Notes: a model not told the origin generated them from the sequence alone. Positions 7,617 to 14,634 are shown, counted from the stretch's first letter. The stretch is 27,091 nucleotides of DNA from JAGDXZ01 sp049966915 (GCA_049966915.1 JBMFTS010000006.1:1-27091); one strand, 5' to 3'. A program made the numbers and translations.

Positions 7617-7637
7617 GCATTGCCATACTAGCAATGC
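7617..7637 (+). terminator. Hairpin downstream of the MoxR gene
   Basis: GCATTGC (7617-7623) and GCAATGC (7631-7637) form an exact 7-bp stem with a 7-nt loop, about 64 nt past the MoxR stop. It lacks an immediate T tract, so it may be a processing or regulatory structure rather than a terminator. Confidence 0.35.
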
Positions 7638-7653
7638 GGCAAATATAGGCTTC

Positions 7654-7718
7654 GTTGATTTAGTCAGACTTTATCAACATTTTTAAGACTTTATCAACAA
7701 AATTTGACTTTTTCAACA
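7654..7718 (+). repeat. Iterated 13-mer upstream of the pilin-like gene
   Basis: Three direct copies of GACTTTATCAACA (7667-7679 and 7687-7699 exact, 7706-7718 with one change) are spaced 20 and 19 bases apart. An inverted copy, GTTGATTTAGTC (7654-7665), differs from the reverse complement of the first twelve bases at one position and forms a near-perfect palindrome with the first direct copy. The array lies about 20-85 nt ahead of the TATA-like CTATTTAAATG (about 7738-7748). Regular spacing near two helical turns suggests cooperative binding of a regulator. Confidence 0.7.
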
Positions 7719-7778
7719 AAGCCGCAAATATGGAAAACTATTTAAATGCTCAGTAAGATATAGATAAAGCGTGATTAC

Positions 7779-8150
7779 GTGAAATTGCCAAATATGAGGG
7801 CACTGTTGTACCTGTTTTCAGCACTCGGAATACTGACAAGCCTTGTCTTTGCACAAAGTTCCTTGCAGGCATCTGTGTTGTCTGTACTTTGTGGCATAGT
7901 CGGATTCGTAAGAGCCATTGTAGGCGTTCTAGCCATAGTGCTGTTCATACTTGGCGGAGTTATTTATGCTGTTGGCCACTTCTTGCCCGCAGCAGGCAAC
8001 CTTAGGCAAAGTATGCAAGGCTGGGCCATGGGCATGCTATTTGCAGGCATAGTAGCAGTGATACTGTTCATAATTGCAACGCCTTTGGTAACGATGATTA
8101 CCGGGCTTGGCGCTGCAGCAGGCGGCAGCTCAATCAGCATAGCTTGCTGA
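7779..8150 (+). CDS. Small pilin-like membrane protein (TrbC/VirB2-like layout)
   Basis: A 123-residue, very hydrophobic protein. A signal-like N-terminal helix (residues 6-26, ending LVFAQS) is followed by a second helix (about 35-66, rich in Gly, Val and Ile), a short polar turn (HFLPAAGNLRQSMQGW) and a third helix (about 80-108). A glycine/serine-rich tail ends in Cys. This is the layout of TrbC/VirB2-type pilin precursors, which many archaeal genomes carry without a conjugation system; sequence alone does not prove a pilus role. The GTG at 7779 is used; an ATG five codons on (7794) is the alternative. The TATA-like box CTATTTAAATG sits about 35 nt upstream, behind the repeat array. Its stop lies 4 nt before the membrane glycosyltransferase-like gene, implying one operon. 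Confidence 0.6.
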   Translation: MKLPNMRALLYLFSALGILTSLVFAQSSLQASVLSVLCGIVGFVRAIVGVLAIVLFILGGVIYAVGHFLPAAGNLRQSMQGWAMGMLFAGIVAVILFIIATPLVTMITGLGAAAGGSSISIAC

Positions 8151-8154
8151 ATGA

Positions 8155-10053
8155 ATGCATTTTATGAAAAAGACCTTTCACAGGGGCAGTGGCAGGTTTG
8201 CGAGAATAAGCAAGCTCCAGGCTGCTGAGTTATTTTTGTTGTTTTTGTTTTTCATAGCTGGCGACAGCGCAGAATACCTGTATGCGTTTCTTAGCGGCAC
8301 GGAATATCTGATTTTCGCTGCGTTTTCGGCGTTGTTTATCGCTTTTGCATACGCGCTCGCTGTGGGCAATAGGAACGACCGCGACCTTAGCCTGTTGTTC
8401 GTAGCTGCGCTCGCTTTGTTTGCTTTTACAATCTATGCTTCAGGAGCGCCAAAGGCCATTGCCGCAAACGTGGCCATTTTGACAGAAATGCTGAGCATAG
8501 CGCTGCTCATACTTATTCCGGCAATGTTTCTCATCTCGATCGGCGCATACTTCTACGCGGAAAACAAACCGATGGCAATGGCGCTGCTGGGCATAGCTCT
8601 AATCCTGCTGCTTTTGTATTATGCTTCTAATCTCATCTTCAAAGGCATAGGCATGAACGATGAGATGTTTATAGCAGTTAAAAGCGCACGCATGCTCATG
8701 CAAGGCGTCAATCCGTATGGCATTTCGTTTTCAAAGCAAATATTTTACAACGCTTCTAAGTTCGAACCTACGGTATCGGTAAAAAACACAATATTAGGAA
8801 CATTGCAGTATCCGCCGCTCTTTTTGCTGTCGTTCATGCCGTTTTATTTGGTCGCTTTTGAATTTCATGGATCTGAAACTGCAAGTTTTCTAATAACATT
8901 CACGGCATACTTGTTTGTAATGCTGCTGGCGTTATTTTTCACCAGGGAACGCGAAGACAGGCTAAGGCCCTCGCTCGCACTGTTCTGCATAGTTGCAGCA
9001 GCAATAGCATTTATCTCAGCGGTTCAAGACCTGCTAATGGTTGCCCTGCTAATAATCGCATACGAAAAGATAAATTCAAAGTACGCGTGGGCATTTCTTG
9101 GGCTTGGCATTGCGATGCAGGAACTGCTTTGGGTACCGATTTTATTCCTTGTTGTTTATCTTGCGCTCAATCGCGGCATGCGGCACGCCTTAAAGCAGCT
9201 TGCTCTGGCAGCGCTGCTTTTCGCGGCGATAAGCTCGTGGTTTATAGCAACGAAGCCTGTCGCATTTTTGTCTTCGATACTTCTGCCCCTATCAGGTCCG
9301 ATGCCATCGGCAACGTCGCCGTTTGGGTTTGCCATACTTAAAGGATACGGAATAACGCTCGGCGCGTATTTGATTTTGTTCGTGGCTGTGCTGGTCGTGT
9401 CTTCGCTGCTGCTCGCATTTCACAACAAAAAGCAATTAATACCGGTATTTAGCATGTTGCCGTTCCTGTTTTTGGACCACTCTATCATTACGTATTACAC
9501 TACGTTTGGCATGCTGCTGGCTTTTGCGCTGTTCTTTGGAAAGGACGAAAAGCCCAACATGCATGCTGCGCTGGCGCGCTTCTCCTCAAAAAACCGCAAA
9601 GTGCTTTTAGCTGCAATTGCAGTAGTGGCAGTAGTCTGCGCGCTTGCGCTTGCCGCTTCGCACGCGGCGTACGAACGTTCGTTCAACGTATCGCTGTCCA
9701 ATGAAACTATGAACAATACAATAGCACAGAACGGCTCAGTAATTACATCTGCAAGCGCGTTGCTACACTATCGCAATCTGCCCAACGGCACAGCATACAT
9801 GTATTTCGTCGAGCAACGCGTGAACGCTTCCGCTGCTGATATTGGCTTAATAAACAACACAGTAATAAACAGCAACGTAAAAAGCGCATGCAACAGCTAC
9901 GCGTGCAAGATAAACACAAATGTTCTGAAGCTGCAGGGAAGCGGAACTTACACGCTTGAATTTAAAACCAGTTCCAACGAAACAGTTACATGCATTGCGC
10001 CGATAATCTACAATGGCGAATATTGGGCTTTCCCGAAGCCCGTCTGCGGGTAG
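8155..10053 (+). CDS. Polytopic GT-C-like membrane glycosyltransferase with sequon-rich tail
   Basis: This 632-residue protein has roughly 12 hydrophobic helices between residues 22 and 500. After about four helices an outer loop carries MNDEMFIAVKSARMLMQGVN (acidic pair at 169-170) followed by PYG, and then LQYPPLFLLSFMPFY (YPP at 219-221). The acidic pair, NPYG and YPP motifs resemble lipid-linked-sugar GT-C enzymes of the DUF2029/GT87 type, so sugar transfer outside the membrane is the best guess. The last ~130 residues form a likely extracellular domain with eight N-x-S/T sequons (for example NVS, NET, NGS, NGT, NAS) and four Cys. The protein is therefore a likely N-glycosylation target itself. 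The ATG at 8155 is used; 8164 is also possible. It forms an operon with the pilin-like gene. Confidence 0.68.
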   Translation: MHFMKKTFHRGSGRFARISKLQAAELFLLFLFFIAGDSAEYLYAFLSGTEYLIFAAFSALFIAFAYALAVGNRNDRDLSLLFVAALALFAFTIYASGAPKAIAANVAILTEMLSIALLILIPAMFLISIGAYFYAENKPMAMALLGIALILLLLYYASNLIFKGIGMNDEMFIAVKSARMLMQGVNPYGISFSKQIFYNASKFEPTVSVKNTILGTLQYPPLFLLSFMPFYLVAFEFHGSETASFLITFTAYLFVMLLALFFTREREDRLRPSLALFCIVAAAIAFISAVQDLLMVALLIIAYEKINSKYAWAFLGLGIAMQELLWVPILFLVVYLALNRGMRHALKQLALAALLFAAISSWFIATKPVAFLSSILLPLSGPMPSATSPFGFAILKGYGITLGAYLILFVAVLVVSSLLLAFHNKKQLIPVFSMLPFLFLDHSIITYYTTFGMLLAFALFFGKDEKPNMHAALARFSSKNRKVLLAAIAVVAVVCALALAASHAAYERSFNVSLSNETMNNTIAQNGSVITSASALLHYRNLPNGTAYMYFVEQRVNASAADIGLINNTVINSNVKSACNSYACKINTNVLKLQGSGTYTLEFKTSSNETVTCIAPIIYNGEYWAFPKPVCG

Positions 10054-10068
10054 GTACTAGGTGTTGGC

Positions 10069-10806
10069 ATGCAAAATGTTGAATTTGCGGATGCGCATTG
10101 CCACCTTAACCTGTTTGAGGATCCTGCCAAGGCCGTTGAAGAAGCGATAGCAGCTGGCGTGGGCCTGCTAGTGTGCAGCGGCGATAGCGCAAAGGACAAC
10201 ACGGAATGCCTGAAGATTGCTGAAGCAAAGCACGTGTTTTCAACAATAGGCATAGGTCCTGATTTCGCCTGCAAAGACTTGCGATTTATTGACAGCATCA
10301 AGAACCTTGCGTTGGCAAACAAGCCAAAGGTCGTTGGCATCGGCGAGATAGGACTTGACACCAAGATTGCAGACCAAGGAATCTGCGACATGAAAACGCA
10401 GGAAGCTGCGTTCGTAAGGCAAACGAGAATCGCGAAAGAGTTGCAAATGCCCGCAGTAATACATGCGCGCGGCGCGCTGGACCTTGCAATTGAAATTTTG
10501 GTCAGGGAAGCGCCCCAGAAAGCCATGTTCCACTTTTTTGAGGGCAATGCAGAACAGGCGTTATACGTCGCTGAAAAAGGCTATTTGGTTTCTTTGCCGC
10601 CGTTTGTAAACAGGGAAAGGAAAAGGATTATAAGCACGCTCGACATAAAAAGTATTGTAGTGGAAACAGACTCGCCCGTTGCGGGCAAGTCGCCTCAAGA
10701 TGTCATAAAATTGGTCAATGAAATTGCAAAGATAAAGAATATTGACGCTGAAACCGCAGCCCGTAAAATAACGCAAAATATTAGAAACCTCTTCAGCATA
10801 TATTAA
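10069..10806 (+). CDS. tatD: TatD-family metal-dependent deoxyribonuclease
   Basis: A 245-residue amidohydrolase-fold nuclease. Metal ligands are all present: DAHCH (His10, His12), GEIGLD (Glu93), the His in VIHARG (132), the His in FHFFEGN (155) and the Asp in ETDSPV (201). TatD proteins remove nucleotides from single-stranded DNA in repair and DNA turnover. In place of the common YAVGIHP stretch this copy has FSTIGIGPDF, and the usual Tyr of GEIGLDYY is replaced by Thr; neither residue is a metal ligand. The ATG follows a GGTG motif by four bases. The stop is only 2 nt from the tRNA-Arg gene on the same strand, so the tRNA may be cut out of the tatD transcript. Confidence 0.92.
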   Translation: MQNVEFADAHCHLNLFEDPAKAVEEAIAAGVGLLVCSGDSAKDNTECLKIAEAKHVFSTIGIGPDFACKDLRFIDSIKNLALANKPKVVGIGEIGLDTKIADQGICDMKTQEAAFVRQTRIAKELQMPAVIHARGALDLAIEILVREAPQKAMFHFFEGNAEQALYVAEKGYLVSLPPFVNRERKRIISTLDIKSIVVETDSPVAGKSPQDVIKLVNEIAKIKNIDAETAARKITQNIRNLFSIY

Positions 10807-10808
10807 GA

Positions 10809-10912
10809 GGGCCCGTAGCTCAGCTTGGACAGAGCGGCAGCCTTCTAAGCTGATGGCCGTGGGTTCAAAATGAGCAAGCTTACGCGCGCTTATGCAAATC
10901 CCACCGGGCCCG
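10809..10912 (+). tRNA. tRNA-Arg(TCT) with a 29-nt insertion in the T-loop
   Basis: The acceptor stem is GGGCCCG (10809-10815) with CGGGCCC (10905-10911), discriminator G at 10912 and no encoded CCA. The D-stem is GCTC/GAGC. The anticodon stem is GCAGC/GCTGA with one G-A mismatch at its base and loop CTTCTAA, anticodon TCT (10844-10846). The T-stem is GTGGG (10859-10863) with CCCAC (10900-10904). The T-loop is 36 nt (10864-10899) instead of 7; removing 29 nt restores TTCAAAT. The splice point is ambiguous over four frames because the junctions share As. Inside the insert, AAGC (10876-10879) and GCTT (10888-10891) pair around an 8-nt loop. A strict bulge-helix-bulge could not be drawn by eye, so a relaxed form is likely. 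The anticodon loop has no intron. Confidence 0.93.
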
Positions 10913-10928
10913 GTCAATCGGTGAGTTC

Positions 10929-11195
10929 ATGAACAATGAGAAATTCGACGAGATCGTTGAACAGGCGAAACAGCAGATAGACGTGTTGCTTGGTGATAAC
11001 AGCGTTCCAAAGAACGTGAAAAACGCGCTTGACGAAGCAAAAAAGTCCCTGCTCAAGCAAGATGACAGCTACACAGTGCGGGCCTCGTCTGCGATATACA
11101 AGATAGACGAGGTAAGCAACGACGTGAATTTGCCGCCGTATGCACGCACCGTAATCTGGAATCTGCTAAGCCTCCTTGAATCAGTAAAGGAATGA
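10929..11195 (+). CDS. UPF0147 family protein
   Basis: This 88-residue helical protein fits UPF0147, a small family found only in archaea. Family features are DNSVPKNVKNALDEAKKSLL, the TVRASSAIYKIDEVSND region with LPPYARTVIWNLLSLLESV, and the typical length of 85-95. The function is unknown. The ATG is preceded by GGTGA with a 4-nt spacer. It begins 16 nt after the tRNA-Arg gene on the same strand, so tatD, tRNA and this gene may share a transcript. It converges on the PRC-barrel gene across 76 nt of A-rich sequence with no clear structure. Confidence 0.93.
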   Translation: MNNEKFDEIVEQAKQQIDVLLGDNSVPKNVKNALDEAKKSLLKQDDSYTVRASSAIYKIDEVSNDVNLPPYARTVIWNLLSLLESVKE

Positions 11196-11271
11196 TTGAA
11201 TAGCGCAACGCCGAGAAACAAAAGCAGAACAAGCAAGAACAAGCAAATTCAAAATAAAAACACAAGCAGTG

Positions 11272-11523
11272 TCATAGTCCTTTTCTGTCGACAATTATGT
11301 AGTCGTTTACGGCCATGACGCTTTCGTAAGGAACTCTCAGCTTGCCCTCTTTGGCATCAAGCTTCTTCACAAAGTCGCTGTCAGGATTTGGCTCTACGAC
11401 CAGAGTCGTAAGCTTGCCAGTAACTTCATTAAGCTCAGCGTCAAGGAACTTGCCAAGGTCCATGCCGTCGGAAGTTACTACCTCTTTGCCGATAAGCTGC
11501 TCAGCAATCACATATTTTACCAT
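11272..11523 (-). CDS. PRC-barrel domain protein
   Basis: The 83-residue protein is a single PRC-barrel: six short strands starting AEQLIGKEVVTSDGMDLGK, followed by LTTLVVEPNPDSD and ending RVPYESVMAVNDYIIVDRK. Related single-domain proteins are common in archaea, and the fold is shared with the RNA-processing factor RimM and photosynthetic reaction-centre subunit H. A specific role for the stand-alone archaeal forms is not established; RNA or protein binding is the usual suggestion. The ATG follows a GGTGG Shine-Dalgarno. The hypothetical gene upstream on the same strand is separated by about 50 nt. Confidence 0.9.
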   Translation of the reverse strand: MVKYVIAEQLIGKEVVTSDGMDLGKFLDAELNEVTGKLTTLVVEPNPDSDFVKKLDAKEGKLRVPYESVMAVNDYIIVDRKGL

Positions 11524-11576
11524 TCTACCACCGGTGCCTCTTATTTAATACCACAAAAGGTTTATTAATATTGTAG

Positions 11577-11993
11577 CTAAACTACCTCGACTGTGGCCTT
11601 CTTCTTCACCGCATTCAGCACGTGGCCGTAGTCGCGATAGTGGATGAATGCAGTAAGCGAAAGCGTGTACTCGCCCTTATCGGTTCCGGAATCGCCGTAA
11701 ATATCCACGGCCGCCTGCTTCTCTTCATCAGGGGCAATTAGGCCCAGCCTCAGCTCCTTTTCCTTGGATATGCCAGTGCCGTCAAGGCTTAGGCCCCTTG
11801 GCACCTCGACGACTATGGACCCGAGCGTGGGCTCCGCCGTCAGGTTTTTTATGTTTATTAGCATGCGCACGGAGTTTTTCTGATTTGCATAAAGCCTATA
11901 AGGAATCAGCTCTGTGCCGATTCTATAAGGCACTGCCTTTGTCAGTTCTTCAGCCGCATTTTTCTTGCCAAAAAGGCCAAACAACTTAACCAT
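11577..11993 (-). CDS. Hypothetical beta-rich protein
   Basis: I do not recognise the family. The 138-residue protein starts with a short basic and hydrophobic segment (MVKLFGLFGKKN). It then alternates predicted strands: NSVRMLINIKNLTAEPTLGS, IVVEVPRGLSLDG, KELRLGLIAPDEEKQAAVDI, GEYTLSLTAFIHY and KATVEVV. This pattern resembles an immunoglobulin-like or CARDB-like beta sandwich, as in adhesion and surface proteins, but there is no signal peptide or membrane helix, so it is probably cytoplasmic. An AT-rich TATA-like stretch (GTTAAATATTTTTT on this strand, around 12025) lies about 30 nt before the ATG, suggesting a leaderless message. It is followed by the PRC-barrel gene on the same strand. 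Confidence 0.75.
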   Translation of the reverse strand: MVKLFGLFGKKNAAEELTKAVPYRIGTELIPYRLYANQKNSVRMLINIKNLTAEPTLGSIVVEVPRGLSLDGTGISKEKELRLGLIAPDEEKQAAVDIYGDSGTDKGEYTLSLTAFIHYRDYGHVLNAVKKKATVEVV

Positions 11994-12071
11994 CTGATCG
12001 CCGATTACAAGTAGCTGAAAAAATATTTAACTCTTTGCTGAATGAGAGGCGCAGGCCAGACGCCTTCGCTG

Positions 12072-12099
12072 CTTGCCTGCCACAGGCAAGATATATAAG
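12072..12099 (+). promoter_or_regulatory. Palindrome abutting the TATA box of rnhB
   Basis: CTTGCCTG (12072-12079) and CAGGCAAG (12083-12090) form an exact 8-bp inverted repeat with a 3-nt loop. It directly touches the TATA box ATATATAAG (12091-12099), which lies about 30 nt ahead of the rnhB ATG. The repeat occupies the place of the BRE element, so a protein bound there could block or recruit TFB. It also lies at the 5' side of the divergent hypothetical gene. Confidence 0.55.
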
Positions 12100-12127
12100 A
12101 ATAAGTTGCTAGTTATAAACGAGAAAC

Positions 12128-12838
12128 ATGATAGTTGCAGGCGGAGACGAAGCCGGGCGCGGCGCGGTGCTAGGCCCGCTAGTTGTAAGCGTAGTGGCAA
12201 TAGGAAAGGAGAGGGAAAAAAGGCTTGCAGAGATAGGCGTGCGCGATTCGAAGCAGCTTACAAGAAGGCAGCGCGAATTCCTGTTTGACGAGATATATCA
12301 TGCTGCCGAGGAAGTGGCATACTATGCCATAAGCAATGAAGAAATAAACGCGGCAATGCAGAGCGGCATATCGCTGAATGAGCTTGAGGCCCTGCACTTC
12401 GCCAAGCTTGTCGACTCGTTAAACTGCGACGTAAAGAAACTTTACATAGACTCTCCTGACATTTTGCCTTGGCGATTCGGCATACGCATGGGAATGTTTG
12501 CAAAGAAGAAGCTTGCAACAGCAAGGGCAAAAATAGCAAATAAAAAAGAATCAGAAGCGCAGGTGATAAGGGTGGTTGCGGAGCACAAGGCGGATGCGCG
12601 CTACCCGGTAGTTTCAGCATCAAGCATAATATCCAAAGTCATACGCGACAGGGAGATAGAAAGAATCAAGCAAGAGCTTGGCGTTGACTTCGGGTCGGGG
12701 TATCCGTCTGATCATCTTACAGTTGAAGCGCTGAGACGCAACCTTGAAAACCGCGAACTTCAGTCGTTTGTCAGGCAGAAATGGCGCACAGTAAACAACA
12801 TAAGGCAAAGGCACATAGAGGAATTTTTCAGCAAATAG
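12128..12838 (+). CDS. rnhB: Ribonuclease HII
   Basis: Cleaves the RNA strand of RNA-DNA hybrids and removes single ribonucleotides from DNA. The 236-residue protein begins MIVAGGDEAGRGAVLGPLVV with catalytic Asp7 and Glu8. The third Asp is in KLYIDSPD (108) and the fourth in AEHKADARYPVVSASSIISK (156). RDSKQLTRRQRE and the C-terminal GSGYPSDHLT are also family-typical. Length matches archaeal RNase HII (200-240). The ATG at 12128 gives the usual short N-terminus and lies about 30 nt after a TATA box. The C-terminal end is basic and helical. It converges on the ferredoxin gene over 120 nt in which I see nothing distinct. Confidence 0.96.
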   Translation: MIVAGGDEAGRGAVLGPLVVSVVAIGKEREKRLAEIGVRDSKQLTRRQREFLFDEIYHAAEEVAYYAISNEEINAAMQSGISLNELEALHFAKLVDSLNCDVKKLYIDSPDILPWRFGIRMGMFAKKKLATARAKIANKKESEAQVIRVVAEHKADARYPVVSASSIISKVIRDREIERIKQELGVDFGSGYPSDHLTVEALRRNLENRELQSFVRQKWRTVNNIRQRHIEEFFSK

Positions 12839-12958
12839 TAGAGCTTATTTTGCAAACTGCAAATGCCAGGCAGGCGGCGCCAACCGCACCAGACCTGCAC
12901 CGCGCTTTGCAACAAGAACTTGCCTCTGCCAGTTTTGCTCGCTTTACTCGCTTGTTAG

Positions 12959-13330
12959 TCACTTGTAAATGGACCTATATACGTTGCCGCTGTCATCGGT
13001 TATTACTATGCATTCGCCTTCGCACTCCACCAAGCACGCCTGGCACAGTATGCACGCCTCGCCGTTGACCGCTACTGACAGGCCTCCGCTTGTGCCGTCG
13101 TTGTCATCGGCAAAGTGCCTGTGGCCGTCTTGCACATTGATCCATTTGTCGTAAGAGTCCTTGTCGACCTTGCCAGTCCACTGGTGCTCGGCAGGAGCCT
13201 TGTCCGTATTAACATCTGGATTTGGAGCTCCGTTGGCCGTTCTTTTCTTCATTTCGAATACTGCCACAGGGCATACGTCTTTGCAATGCTGGCAGCCTGT
13301 GCAGCGCTCTTTTTCTACATATACCTGCAT
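12959..13330 (-). CDS. Two-cluster 4Fe-4S ferredoxin with a long insert
   Basis: A 123-residue electron carrier. The first cluster motif is CTGCQHCKDVCP (residues 10-21) and the second CILCQACLVECEGEC (about 92-106). Each has C-x2-C-x2-C-x3-C; the second ends with Glu-Gly-Glu-Cys instead of the usual Pro. Between them lies about 70 residues with several His, Asp and Trp (EHQWTGKVDKDSYDKW, DGHRHFADDND), far longer than in a plain 2[4Fe-4S] ferredoxin. Acid-adapted archaea carry zinc ferredoxins with His-rich extensions, but those sit at the N-terminus and this does not match them. The partner enzyme is unknown. The ATG begins MQVYVEKERCTGC. The gene follows the P1 gene on the same strand after 90 nt and probably has its own promoter. 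Confidence 0.88.
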   Translation of the reverse strand: MQVYVEKERCTGCQHCKDVCPVAVFEMKKRTANGAPNPDVNTDKAPAEHQWTGKVDKDSYDKWINVQDGHRHFADDNDGTSGGLSVAVNGEACILCQACLVECEGECIVITDDSGNVYRSIYK

Positions 13331-13420
13331 ATAATCACAGCTATGACCAAATTATTCTGCCAAGGTTAATATGTGTTTTGCAACAATTTGCAAATTGGCT
13401 ATACGCCGGCGCCGATGCGG

Positions 13421-13723
13421 TCAGCCAAACAGGCTTGCAAGACCGCCGGCAGCTTCTTCTTCGCTTTTCTTCTCTTCAGCCTTCTTCTCTTCCTTCTTTT
13501 CCTGCGCAGCAGGTGCCGCAGCTTGCGCAGCAGGAGCCGCTTGCTGAACTTGTGCGTTCTTTATGACTTCTTTTATGTTTACGCCTTTCAGCGAGCTCAC
13601 TACTGATTTTACCATGGCTTCGTCAGGCTTCTGGCCTGCCGCCTCTACTACCTTCTTGAGGTTGTCTTCGGTCACTTCCTTGCCCAAAGAATCAAGCAAG
13701 AGTGCCGCATATATGTATTCCAT
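13421..13723 (-). CDS. rpl12: Ribosomal protein P1 (archaeal L12)
   Basis: The 100-residue acidic stalk protein binds P0 as dimers and recruits translation factors. The N-terminal helical dimer domain is MEYIYAALLLDSLGKEVTED with the helices to about residue 55. An Ala/Pro-rich hinge (QQAAPAAQAAAPAAQ) and a charged Lys/Glu stretch follow, ending with the universal GLASLFG tail. The ATG at 13723 gives the family N-terminus and lies five bases after a GGTGA; the open frame extends seven codons further into the P0 gene and is rejected. It is the last gene of the L1-P0-P1 operon, 17 nt after the P0 stop. Confidence 0.96.
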   Translation of the reverse strand: MEYIYAALLLDSLGKEVTEDNLKKVVEAAGQKPDEAMVKSVVSSLKGVNIKEVIKNAQVQQAAPAAQAAAPAAQEKKEEKKAEEKKSEEEAAGGLASLFG

Positions 13724-13740
13724 TTTTTCACCTTTACGCA

Positions 13741-14634
13741 TCAAGATTTTGTATTGCTTTCGGCAGAGCCCTGTGCTTGCCCTGCTCCGCTTCCGGCATC
13801 TGCGCTACTATTTTGCGATAGCACATTATTAATTTTATTGGCTGCTGCGGTTGCGTCAGCGACAAGCCTCTCCAATACTTCGGGTTCTGGAACTTTGGCA
13901 GCAACGCCCAAAGCCATCGCTTCCGCGTAAGCCTTTGTAACGAAATAGCCGGCGTTGTACACCGTAATGTAGCCTATGCCCGTGCTCAGCACGTTTGCTT
14001 CCGCGAATGATTTCGCTATTTCCGCCTTTACAAACTCCTCGTCTATGCTCAGGGCCTGCGTGCTGAAAAGAAGCCCGTCAGCATAAGCAACACTTACGGT
14101 TGCGCCTACCGAGAATGGCTTAACACCAAGAAGCTTCAGCGCGTTAGCCACGCCAGGGCTTATGCGCTTGCCCGCTTCTGCCACTACCTTGTCCTTTGCT
14201 ATAACCACCTTGTTTTTCTGTATCTGAACGTCAAGACCGGCAAGCTTGAGCTCTGTCACGGCTTGACCAGGAGCAACGTCGGTCTCTCCCGCCTTTACCA
14301 GTATGTCGCTAGGGGCCGTTTGGCCTGGCTTTGCCAAAAGCGCAAGCTTGTAAGAGCGCATTTTCTTGAACAGATCGAATGGGCTGTCGTTGCTCAGCAC
14401 TATTGCAAAATTACCCTGCAAATATTCAGAGAGTCCGCTTATCTTTGCGCCCACTGCGCGCTCTGCAAGCGTCTTCCTGGTTACGATGATCTTTGCGCTG
14501 CCGCGCAGATTGTTGCGCACATTTTGCAGAAGCCTATCCGGCATGCCGGCAAGCGGCATTACCGCTACAGTCCTGCTTTTGCCTATTTCATCGCCAAGCA
14601 TTTTTACAAGAGCTTCTTTTTGCCTTCTTTGCAT
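13741..14634 (-). CDS. rplP0: Ribosomal protein P0 (L10)
   Basis: Forms the base of the ribosomal stalk on 23S rRNA and carries P1 dimers. The 297-residue protein has the L10 domain (EALVKMLGDEIGKSRTVAVM; NNLRGSAKIIVTRKTLAERA), the archaeal/eukaryotic insertion domain (VAPGQAVTELKLAGLDVQIQ and SPGVANALKLLGVKPFSVGA), then helices that should bind P1 (LERLVADATAAANKINNVLS). The C-terminus ends DAGSGAGQAQGSAESNTKS and lacks both the long charged segment and the GLFG-like tail shared by P0 and P1 in most archaea. It is shorter than usual (about 310-350). The ATG at 14634 overlaps the L1 stop by one base; a GTG one codon earlier is also possible. Confidence 0.94.
   Translation of the reverse strand: MQRRQKEALVKMLGDEIGKSRTVAVMPLAGMPDRLLQNVRNNLRGSAKIIVTRKTLAERAVGAKISGLSEYLQGNFAIVLSNDSPFDLFKKMRSYKLALLAKPGQTAPSDILVKAGETDVAPGQAVTELKLAGLDVQIQKNKVVIAKDKVVAEAGKRISPGVANALKLLGVKPFSVGATVSVAYADGLLFSTQALSIDEEFVKAEIAKSFAEANVLSTGIGYITVYNAGYFVTKAYAEAMALGVAAKVPEPEVLERLVADATAAANKINNVLSQNSSADAGSGAGQAQGSAESNTKS

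Noticed and set aside
7654..7718. CRISPR array
   Set aside because: The units are only 13 bases with 6-7 base spacers and one is inverted; no cas genes are nearby.
10025..10050. Hairpins GGGCTT-TCCCG-AAGCCC and CCCG-TCTG-CGGG at the end of the membrane glycosyltransferase-like gene
   Set aside because: They fall within coding sequence, are mutually exclusive and have no T tract before tatD begins 18 nt later, so a terminator is not supported.
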